Positions 23,639-35,200 of a stretch of 44,615 bases of DNA are shown here, piece by piece. Position numbers and translations under genes: made by a program. The notes under the pieces were generated by a model that did not search any database, was not told the DNA's origin, and saw only the letters and a program-made list of their open reading frames with translations. Source of the DNA: Azolla pinnata (taxonomy: Eukaryota; Streptophyta; Polypodiopsida; Salviniales; Salviniaceae); NCBI GenBank assembly GCA_037176905.1, contig JBBBWG010031631.1, positions 1-44,615 on the forward strand, written 5' to 3'. Position 1 is the first letter of the stretch. The number at the start of each line of letters is the position of its first letter.

Positions 23639-26600
23639 ATGGCTTCAACCCTGCAGCTTAGAGCCCGCAATGTTGCAGTCCAAACTGCAGGCATTCATGG
23701 CAACGTTGTTGAGGACGACTACGATGATGATGATGATGAGGATGAGGATGATGATGGTAGTGGTGAAGACGATGATGAATCCCTTGAAAACTACTCTTTC
23801 GCCGGTATCTACAGTGGCCCCCGTCCTGTGTTCGTGCCGAAGGCGCAAGCCCTGAGCTTCTCCCCAAAGACGGTGCCTTCACTTGCAAAGCCTCTCAAGT
23901 CCACTCCTTCGTTCCTATCCGCCCTTGGTGATGGCACGCTTGCAGATTCACAAGGTACGTCCTTCATGCAGCCATGTGAATTCCCTGGTATCTGTATTGA
24001 GCTTAGATCGCAGCTCGCTTTATCAAGGAGAATTCCTGCATATCATGTGTAGGCAAGGAAGCCCCTCCACTCGTGGCTTCATATTCTTCCAAATGTGGTC
24101 CTATCAAGCTGCAGCCGAATTCAGCCAGTATGCTGTCCATGCAGCCGGTGGATTCGACCTTGGATATTTTTATCAGAGGCAACAGAGAGGACTCATCTAT
24201 TGCTTCTCTCTCCCCATCTCTGGAACATTTTCCATCTCGGACATCTGTTTCCACTGCGGATGGATTCATTGAGCCAATCTCCAATGGCTCTTCTAACACT
24301 CGGGTCCATAATAAAGAGTTTCAAGTACTCAAGAAGTGTCATGGTATGGCTTCATCTTCTGTAAGTACTGAGTTAAGTCATGCACTTCAACTAGGAGAAG
24401 GGAATTCCGAGCAAGAGAATACCAGAGCTACCGAGTTGAATATCAGGCTTCGCCAGGGTTCACCTTTTCCATTTCAATCTGGGGGCGGCGGAAGTGCATC
24501 CTCCTCACGGGCTCAAAACGTGGCCAGGGGATATTCCAATCAGAGAAAGGGAGAGTGCTTTGAGTGTTTGAAAACAAGCCGCATGCATGAGAGAGATACC
24601 TGTTTTGTTTGTGGAGCAACATATTGCATCAAGTGCCTACTTAAAGCAATGGGTTCAATGCCAGAAGGTAGGAAATGTGTTAGATGCATAGGTAAGTCGA
24701 TTGATGAATCTAGAAGGTCAAATTTAGGTAAGCCGTCTAGGCTTCTTAACCGTCTCTTAAGTAGGCTGGAAGTTCATGAGATAATGAAGGCCGAAAGGGA
24801 ATGTTTTGCAAATCAGATATCCCCAGATCAAATATATGTCAACGGTGACCAACTCAGTGCAAAGGATTTAGAAATACTGCTTACGTGCAAAAAGCCGCCT
24901 TCAAGATTAAGGCCAGGAAGATATTGGTATGATAACGAGTGTGGATATTGGGGTAAGGTATGTGTCCTTTTCTTCATGTTTGCTGCAGAACATAGGGCTT
25001 GAAACGCTCATTTTACATTAGAGTATCTCGTTTTTGTTAATAGGAACATGAGAAACCAGAGCAGATTATCACAGCAGCACTAAATATTGGTGGTGTGCTA
25101 GAAGAGAGTGCAAGTGCTGGGTGCACTCGTGTATACATAAATGGTAGAGAGATAACGAAATTAGAGCTAAAAGTGCTGAAGGTAATTGGTTTGGGTTTTG
25201 GAATGTTAGATGAGATTCATACAGACTTGTAAGAGATGCCATATTTTCCTGTTCAGTTTTCAGGTATACAGTGTTTACCTGGAACCCGTCTTTGGGTCAA
25301 TGCTAATGGTGAATATCAAGATGAGGGTCGGAACATCTCCCTTGGAAACATTTGGGGAAAGGTACATTTTTTTGTTAATTCTCATAGTTATAGGGTCGAT
25401 TTTAATGAATGAACTTCCATATTCTACTCATAGCTGTCTCGTTGCCTAGGGTGTTAGGATACCATTCTGTTCATACTCTGGTGGTTAAAAATAAGGCTAT
25501 GAATACAATCGCTTACAATGTGTAGAAAAAAACACTGAAGGAAAAAAAATCATGATTCAAACTTGCCATGCCACTGCCGTACTTCTCTTTCTGTTTTACC
25601 TATTTTATTTGTATACTTCATGTTTTTCATTTTTTCTGTTTTCTGTCTTCTCGTTCTCTTTTTACATTCTCTATATGCAAGCACATACACATAATGATCC
25701 CCTTATTATTTTCTGCTTTCTCATTATTTGATGCGGTGTTTATTATACCCTCTTTTTTAGAAGGGAAATGCATGAGGGAGGTATGGATGTTTTGGGGGGT
25801 CGGGAAGGCCAAGAGAGAATGTTAGGTAAATTTGGGTATGCACTAGGTCATTGCTTTTTCGACATATACAGATGGTTTCGGACCCTTTGCTCGGTTTCAG
25901 TATACTTGAGAACTGCATTAATTTCCATTAAACTGGCTTTTCCTTGTTTTCTTATTATCAGATCCCATTGGATGTGAAATTCTCAAAACATTGATTTTAC
26001 ATCTCGTTCTATTTTCTTTCCGTACTTTGGTATGATATGACCTGGCTACGAAATTTTATCATAATTAAATTTGTTATACTGTACCAGACATTGTATAAGA
26101 TCGCCATGTGTGTGAGGCTAATGTCATGGCCTTCCAAGGACATTGATATAACGTTCCTCTGCGTTTCTTCCTGCCCTTTTTCTGGTTGATTATATTTGTG
26201 AGCTGGGTGATGCAAAGTTGGGCGCTTTTTTTGACAGACCAGAGCAAGATTTCTTTCAACTTTGCTTTCATTGCCTTCACCGATGCACAATGTTGTTGCA
26301 CCTGAAAGTCTGAAGACTATACCTGTTCTCAAGCAAAAGGTGGATTACAAGATTCTATTGTTAGGATTTACTGGGTCTGGAACCAGTGCTATTTTTAAGC
26401 AGGTGCTGACATTTCTGGATTATATGTTTCCTGTATTTGCCTGTATTTTGTAAATGCGATGCATCTATCAATACATTATGCCTGTTGACATGGTCTGAAA
26501 CTGTACACAGGTGAGGTTTCAAGCTAACAATACGTATACCCCTCAAGAATTTAACAACATGAAGTTCATAATACAAAGCAACATTTTCAAGTATATCACC

Positions 26601-28385
26601 ATATTGTTAAAAGCAAGAGAGAAATTTGAATGTGCCCAAAAGTTAACAGAAACCATCTCAGTGGAGAATAAATCATCATCAGGTTTGTTCAATTTATCAT
26701 GTTTGAACTTTCTCATGTATAAACTACAATATGCTTTGCAAAAATTATCCAACCATATTACTGAGAGCTTATGTGAATTCCATATCTCTGATTTTTTCCT
26801 AGGTGATATTGGAAAGTCAGCTCCAAAGAACATTTATACCATCAACGAAAGGCTGATAGAAAATGCCAATTTGTTCCTAGAAATAGAAGAGAAAGGAGAG
26901 TTTGATACCTTTTTTCCTAAAGCAGCTACAGAGTATGCACCTATAGTGGAAGAGATGTGGAAAGATCCATCAATTCAAGCTACATATAAAAGAAGAGCGG
27001 AATTGCACAGACTGCCTGATGTCGCCAAACATTTTCTTGATCGGGTTTGCTCCATTTCTCATTTTTCTAATTGCATGGGCATTGTAACCACCGGTATCTT
27101 GTGCGAAGAATGTCTATGTGCTTTCAAAGAGATTCCTTGTAATTTATTTGGGCCACTGATGAGGGCCTGTGCTGCCCAGCAAGCTGTAAGTCAGGATGTG
27201 AATCCCACCCTCAAGCTTTCTTTGTTGCTACAATAAATGGTTCCCAAGTACCCAAAAAAATGTGTTTCAGCCTGAGGAAGCTTAGGTTATGCCACAATGG
27301 ATTTCATGGTATTTCAATAGGATATGTAGATCCCAGATGAATTATGACTGATTTGATTTACATTCTTTGGTGAAACCTTGGATCTTATATGTTTTTAGGG
27401 CAAAATTTATAACCATAACAATCTGATATTAGTGTCAAACCAATTAAACCAACTGTCAACTCCTAAACCAATGTTAAAGTGACATGAGAAATGTTTTCAC
27501 TGTGATTGTTAAAATTATTTATCAATTTCTATTAGTTCAACATGAACTGTCTTTTCATACAGGTACTCGAAATCTTGTCGAATGATTACTGCCCTTCAGG
27601 CTCTGACATTCTTTATGCAGAGGGTATCAGCTATGGGCTAGGTCTTGCAGAGGTTGAATTTTCTCTTCCAAAATCATCAGGAGAACTCCAGAGAAACTAC
27701 AATCAAAATGATGAACCAGTAAGGTAAACCTCTTTTCTGAATTTGTTCCTGTCAAGTTGGGACGCTTGTTCATTCATTGAACAAGCAGACTGAGACTGAC
27801 CATGTGAATTTGCTATGCAGGTTTCATCTCATTAGAATGAATGGTAATGGAATAGGAAATGGGTGTAAATGGTTAGACATGTTTGAAGGCATAGACGCTG
27901 TTGTATTCTGTGTGGCCTTGGATGCATATGATCTTTCCTGGACTGATGAAAAGTCTTCATCTCAGAATATAATGATTTTAAGCCGGTCTTTGCTGGAAAA
28001 CATTATTGAATATCCTTGTCTCCGAGGAAAACCTGTCATTCTCTTCTTCAACAAATATGATGCCTTCCGAAAGAAAGTTGCTGAAATTCCTCTAACAAAT
28101 TGTGAATGGTTTGCAGACTTCAACCCTGTGTCAGTTTCCAGATCTACACCCAAAATTATAGCTCCACTAGCATATGCATATATTGCTCACAAGTTTAAAA
28201 GACATTTTGAGATTGTGGCTTGTCGGAAGGTCTTCACTGTGAAGGTGAATGCTTGGGAGTGGGAGAGTGTGGAGGAAGCCTTCCAATACGTGAACGATGT
28301 ACTGATCTGGGAAAGAATGAAAAATGATGGATCACTCTCTGTGCCTGTGACTGCTTCAGTGTCCATTTCAGAAAATGATTTTTGA
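23639..28385 (+). CDS. XLG: Extra-large GTP-binding protein (XLG, XLG3-like), complete, nine coding exons
   Basis: XLGs are plant-only noncanonical G-alpha proteins that bind G-beta-gamma and act in immunity, root growth and stress signalling. Exons: 23639-23954, 24053-24957, 25044-25181, 25257-25361, 26238-26402, 26511-26682, 26803-27044, 27563-27723, 27821-28385; 922 codons, all junctions in frame. Order of parts: acidic run near residues 22-45, a YSFA.IYSGP block, a Cys-rich zinc-type region (CFECLKTSRMHERDTCFVC and CIKC..KCVRCIG), then the G-alpha-like domain with GFTGSGTSAIFKQ, WKDPSIQATYKRRAELHRLP and NKYD. The P-loop Lys is Thr, as in the family; Ala follows where XLGs usually have Thr. 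I chose the ATG at 23639 for its CACCATGG context; an in-frame ATG at 23549 would add 30 residues. XLG3-likeness is from remembered motifs only. Confidence 0.94.
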
Positions 28386-29276
28386 TTATCCCAAGCTCTA
28401 TTTGTAATTTTTCACTTATATGGTATGTATATATTGTATTTGTTATTCAGTCTTAAAGGAGCATGATCATAACATATCACAAAAGCTTTTCAAAATGCTC
28501 ATTTTTGACAACCCTCACTTCTTACTTGGTGTAGTATCTTTCATGCAGTGCCTTCCTTTATTATCTAATAGCTTTGAAAAATGATTCTGGACTAATTAAC
28601 ATGCCCTTCTTATTTGATGGGTTAGTAAGTATTTATTGCATCCCTGCAGTAAATATTATGAGAAGAGGTAGATTTATTTTACGTGAATGGCAATTAGGAC
28701 CAATTATTTACGCACTTCTCAAAGAGTTCCTAATCTTTGCTATGCGATTGTTCTTTTGTAAATATATACCAAACCTATACATGCTAGTGAATTCAGAGAC
28801 CATCCCTTTTTGCAATGAATTCATGAAGCCAATTCACAAACAGTCAAACATACAAATAATACAATACTTACTCATTATGCTGATAATACCCCAGCCAAAA
28901 TCATCTCTCATGTATGCAGAGGTGAGTACATAACTGGTGTGCAGGTTGCATTCACTCGTGTTTTATGCAGTGCCTGCATATCCAGATTCACAGGTATGTT
29001 GCAATCAATCCTTCATATAGAAATCAGCATTGCACATCACGAAACCAAAAATGCATTTCCTTGCAATATATTCATCAGGTAAAAATTATGCCACTGGTTA
29101 TAATATGGATTTTATCTTATGAAGGGAAACTATTTACAGCTGACAAGCTTAAACCAACATTTTGGGTACTGCAAGCGACCAACTTAGAACGGTTGCATTG
29201 CCATAGCTAGACTTTCCGTGAACCAGGAAAAGATATGTGTATGTAATGCTTTTGAAATGCTTACCAATGGCCTTCT
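28386..29276. other. Convergent intergenic region, XLG and SCAPER-like 3' ends
   Basis: AT-rich sequence with no recognisable coding block, repeat or RNA gene. Open stretches here are short and unlike any family I know. Both 3'UTRs and their poly(A) sites should lie inside. Confidence 0.6.
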
Positions 29277-32200
29277 TCACAAGCCAGCAGAGAAGAAGGC
29301 TTGAGCCTTATCAAGAAGGCATGCAGGGAAGCGGTTCTTCAACAACAAGTCAGAACGGGTATGCCCATTGGGACCACAGATGTCTGTATCAGAAGTCACT
29401 ACAGGATTGTCAGCACAGGACACAGAGAGTCGTTTATTCAAAGCCAAGCCTGTAGCGGGAATGCTGATTTTTGCTGAGGACTCGACCATTGATACTTTAG
29501 CCTTTCTCAATAATTGAGTCGCGGTATCCATGCTTGTTGACAGTGCACTACCTTTTACTTGATTTTTGTAAGTGGAACTCTTTGCCAAGGAGATTTCTCT
29601 AGCAAAGGACGTTTCTTCAATTGAAGCACCAGCTTTCAAAACTGTCTTATAGCCCTTCCGGCATGATGTATCTGCATTTGATGCTTTTCCCAAACCTGAC
29701 CTTGGTACAACCGGTTGCCGAATGTTACAATTTGTATCACTGTCTGAACCAGCAGAATCATCAATCACCCTTTTAATCTCTTCCATTGCAGGTATAACCT
29801 CTTCCTCCAGTAATTGGTTGTCTAGTCTCTCATCATTGGCAGTTGCATCTATACTAATGCCAGCTTGGCTGTCTATAGATACATCCATGTCCAGTTCCTT
29901 TCGTGAAGTTTTCAGTAACGACAGCAGCATTTCCACACTAATCTCCTCTTGGATTACATCTCGATTCTGTTCACTCTCATAACAAACTGCTAGTAAAGTT
30001 CCAACCAAAACTGGCATTAACGAAGGATTGCTAAAAAAGGCAAAGGGCAGATCACATATCTGCAAAGTTACAATCATGCCATATAAGTCTGTGATAGAAA
30101 TTGTAGAAAAACACATAAATCGAAACTGGAAATCGGCTAGATCATCCGCAATTATTAAGGGCCTTAAGTTTATTTAGGGATTAAGAGAAAAAAAAAACCT
30201 TGTGCAGAATAGTAGGACTCTTGCCCCAACGAAGGACTGCCTGGTTCCCAGGATGCAATAATGCAAAGTATCCCAGCAACAGAAGAGTTTCAAGCAAAAG
30301 TGATGCAACCTGCAGAACACAGGAATACAGAAAAAGATAATGAGGGGATATCCCCAATAACCATTCAACAAACTAAAACGATACCACTCATGTACCTGAT
30401 CATCTGGGTTGCTCCATTTACATGTGCAGTGTGTCAAAAGAAAACTCACCAAATGGAAAAACTCCATCTGTAAGTCCGGCATGGCCTGCATAGTATAAGA
30501 ATAAACAGGCATAGAATTAAGCATTGAAAATAAAGAATGTTTGATGATTAACCTACATAATTTTTTAGATGGTAGTCTTGATACAGATATCCTCATCAGG
30601 AAGCATCAGAAGAACAGGAAAAGAAGATACACAAATTATGGCAGAATTGCACATCATGCATACATAGTCTATCGCGTGAACATATCAGACACAGTAAAAT
30701 ATAACTCAACAGACTCATCCATACCAGTAAATTTTGCACCAGCTCAAGGTCCAAACGAGCAAGGTTATTCAAAACCTTCAGGACACATGTAGCCACTTCA
30801 TTAAAATTGGACGGGAGTCCAACGCCGCCCTGCAAGTTAGCATATTCTCAGTATCAAAACAGAGGTTTCGAACTGCCTGCCTTATAGAATCAGATAATTA
30901 CTTGTTCTGCAGCTGACCGAGGATTAGTCTGTAGCAGTACTGCAGTGAGCAAAGATGGAAGGCTGACTAGTCCTGTCTCAGCAATGGCAGACACTAAGAA
31001 GCTCGTAGGATGGTAAGAAGACGAGGCATCAGGTCGCGTCAGGGCCTTCTCATTGCAGGCTTCCGTAACTCTTACTTCAGGACCAGTGGGCATTATGGAC
31101 TCTGGGGTTGCTATATTCATCACAACCGTGTCTGCCCCTAGTGTTCTGTCTGGCTCACCCACCGAAGCTTCATTAATGACTACTTTACTAGTAGAGGAAG
31201 TTTCTGTTGAATTTGTCCCACATTTTGTCTGATCCAACTCCACATGAGATCCTCCAGTCTGAGATATATTTGGACCACAGGCAGGCGGAACCACCACACT
31301 ATCTCTAATTTCTTGCCTCTTGATCATTGTGCTGAGGTGTGCTTCATATGGTAGCCCAACAATCTTACCTCTATTAGCAGTAATTGCCTGGAGAAGATTA
31401 AGGCCAAAAAGCACAGGAGCTGGGAATGGGGCTCCCTCCACCTGAGGTCTATCAAATAAAGAGAACATGTCACGAAGGTGGTGTATGATTTCACAGGCAA
31501 CAAGCAGTTCTATTAAATCATCCTTCATTGAGATCTGCCTCTCGTCCATATTATTGTGATCCATTATAAGCACCACACATTCCAGAAGACCATTAAGCAC
31601 CTCCCCTATGGCATCAGCTTTCTCATCATTCAGTCCCATACCACTTGCATTAGCATTAATCACATCCTGACTGCTAAAATTCTCCAGTGCTGCAGCTAGC
31701 ATGGGTATAAGAGGTGGCAAAAGGTTTCTTGAAATAAAATAGCTTCTATTAGCTGGTAGGGCTAGCAAGACCTTGAGAATACGAAGCAGGGATAAAGTTG
31801 TCTGAGAGGCTTCTGCTTTTGATGTGTGAGAAGCAGGAAGAGCTGTAGCAATGAAGTCTACAAGACCTGCTTGTCTTGCTGCATGGAGTTCTGCTACTTT
31901 CCCATCAAAATACTAAAATGTGGACAGCACAGAAGAAATTAGAAAATGCTTCAAGTGAAAGAAAACAATCCAACAAAATTATTAAATACAGTTAAACCAA
32001 ATATGTCCAGGAATCAAAGATGAGAAAAGCCATGAAAACCAACTATCACATTCTACAAAATCTAAAGACTACGTAAAATATCTTGGTACTTGTTACTGCT
32101 TGGACATAAATTCAAAAGAATATGAAGGCAATGAATATGAAAAGCTGCAAAGGACAATAATTTATAAAACTAGTTTAGACTGCCGAATCATTAATAAATG

Positions 32201-35200
32201 CCACGAAGACTCCTTATTATCATATCAAAAATCTTTTCATGAGGATGCAAGGACGTACCTTAACCATTTCTGCAACTATAAATCCTACACCAGATGCGCC
32301 TGCTTTTTTGGCCAATTGACATCTTTGCAGATCCTGTAGCCACCTTCCTATTTTGGACCTGGCAGCAGCCGCAATAGCCATAGAACCTATTCCGGAACCT
32401 TCGGCTCCGGGGGGTGGTTGAACACAATCATACTTTTTAGCCATTAACCTTTGCCGTATTTTTTTCACTCTTTTCTTTAAGGCATGACGACGCAGAACTG
32501 ATCCTGGGGATCCCTTATTTCCTGATGTCTGCCTATTTTCTTTATCTTGAGAACCATCACTTTCATTTACTGCTTGGTTTCTAAGCTGACTGTCTCTACT
32601 AAGCGACAGCCGACCAGATGGTGAAGCCTGTTCTCTAGAGTCCATAGTGGCTCTTTCTCTAATTTGTTCCAAGTAGACTTTCCGGCGAAGCTCACTCTCT
32701 CTAAGTTTCTCCATAAGCTTTTGTGCTTGCAGCTCGGTAACTTCTTGCTGTGCTTTCGCTCTCACCTCTTTCTTGCGAACTTGTTCTACGGCCCTTGCTT
32801 CTCGAGCTGCACTAGCTGCTTTACGTTCCTCATCTCTCCTTGTTTTCGCTTCTTCTTTTCTGCGTTGGGCTTCTGCAAGCCTCTGCAGCCGCTCAGCTTC
32901 TATGATTCGCCTACGTTCTAGTACTGCTTCCTCTCGTGCTACTTCTTCTTTTTGCTTTATTTTCATGCTTTGCAGTCTTTCAGCCCTGCGTGTTTCCGAA
33001 TCTTGTAGCCTCTGCTTGAGTGAGAGCTTTTTGTTTTCTTCATTGAGAGAAGTGATAAAACGCACTTCACTCACTTTGCTACTCTCATCACCAGCACGCC
33101 TTGCAATCTCAGCCAGGTGGGCTTCATGTCGAGATTCCCCTCTTTGCTGCCGTGCATGCATGCCCTCCCTTAATTTGCTGCTCCTCACAGCTTGCCATTC
33201 ACTGACACGATTTAATTTTTCAGTTGTCTTTTGAAGACGCTGAACACGCTCATTTTCAAGCTCTCTTCTGATTCTCGTAGCACGAGCTTGCTTCTCGTCA
33301 ACTTCCTTCTTCATTTCTGAGGGGCTTTTCCTTTTCCTTTCAGGTGACATCAATTTGTCATGCAAAACTTTGACCCTTTCTGCACTCCTTGATCCTGTGC
33401 ATGGAGACCTTGAAGTTTGACTCAGGCTTTTCAGTGGAGATGCCAAAACATCTTCCCAATTTCTCTTCACTTTCCAGGCATCCATGGAACTCCTGGTCTT
33501 TGGTGTCTTCTTATCTCTTTGGTTATCAACAATGGACACACGCTTCTCCACAGATTTAATGCTTACCTCTGTATTTGCAGTAAGAGCTGGATAATTTTCA
33601 GTTCTTGTAGCTAGTAAATTTGCCTTGTCATGCATCACATTATCACTGACTCCAATCTCAACAGGACAAGCAGAAACGTCTGTTATGGTAGCTATAGAAC
33701 ATATTTCTCCAGTCAAAGGTCCCTCTGATAATGCACGTACCGCAGCTAACTCCTTAGAGTCTGATACCTTACCATATGTGTTGTTTACCCCCTTAGCGCC
33801 AAGGACATCTGGAAATGGAAAATCATTAACATGCCTTGCAGCGTGTGAATCGATAGCTGGCTCAAAAATAGTTTCATTCATGCCTGAAAAACTGTTAGCA
33901 GGAAGGGGTTCCTGTGATGAAAACTCAGCAAAACTCTCTTCAATCAGCAGTTGGGCGGCCTCACGCCTTTTTGATTGTGACAAGGAATTCTTTTCCAAAT
34001 TTATTTGCCGAACCTTCTTAAAAGCCTCCAAAGAAGACGATAGTATTTCTGCCCTGTGTGGAGAACAAGCCATGCGGCGCACCTGCAGTTAAAGATTCCA
34101 ATAATCAGGCGTAAGATAACAACAGTCCATGTGTGATACACAGGTTGATAAACAAAGGACAACTACAGAGATCTTTGGTGATTTTAAGGGCATACTATCA
34201 GTTGACTAACCAGCTCCAGTGATAATGGTTATATTTAGCCCATCACAATTAAATTCAGGTATTCACAATCCAGCAGGAATATTGCCATAGAAAGTCATTT
34301 CAAGCTGTTAATTAAGTTTGAGTTAGATCTCCTACTTCACTAAAAAAATAGAGCAACCATACTCAGATGAATAGTGACTTACCTCCCAAGCAATAGCATG
34401 AGGTCTTCTATGCTCCACTTTTCCAGCAAATGAGCTTTCCAAGTTTGCCCCATATAGAATCTGAGATGCACATGACTGTTTTCTTACTTTCTCAAACCCC
34501 TCGACCCGAGATTTCAATTCATTAAAATCCAGGCCAGCTTCTTTAAGCACAAGAAGAGCCTCTAAAATTTGGTCCATGTCACACTCAAGCTCACAGAGAA
34601 AGTAAAGTTCATCAATTGCTCGGTTCAGATTCTCGAATAAGTAGCACCAAAGCCGCTGACGAAATCTTTCTTTGCTTTCAATTGACTGATTCTCTTCAAG
34701 ATTTCCGATTAGCATCTTGGCAGCCAAACTGAACTCCATTGATGGTTTAGCTCCAGTACCCCCTCTATCATGATGCACCAGAGAAGTTTTTGAGATGTCT
34801 GTAGCCATAATATTTACAGAATCCACTACATTTTCCTTTCCTAAATCTGAACCAAGAACAGTACTTGAAAGAGCTCCAGAAACTGCGTTATTTTTTTCCA
34901 CAGAAATAGCAGTATTCACTGATCCTATTTGCTCCCCTATACACCAGACATTTGAGCTTCCAACTGTCTCTGCAAGAGGCTGCATATCATCTCCTGTCAA
35001 ATGTTCAGAGATGCAAATGGGCAATCCTTCCATATCTAAATCCTCAAGAGTGGCCTCTGCATAGGTATATTGCTCCCCTCGTGTAATCATATGTGGATGT
35101 TCTGAAGCATTTGAGTTCCCTGATGAGTTGCAAGCAACCTTCCCGTCAGACACAAAAACAGCTTCAGTTGATGTTTTACTCGTGTCATTTATCTCTTTTG

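Noticed and set aside
32664-34092. Plus-strand ORFs of 85-155 residues opposite the SCAPER-like coiled coil
   Set aside because: They are Ser/Leu-rich mirror frames of the Lys/Glu/Arg-rich coding strand, with no family motif.
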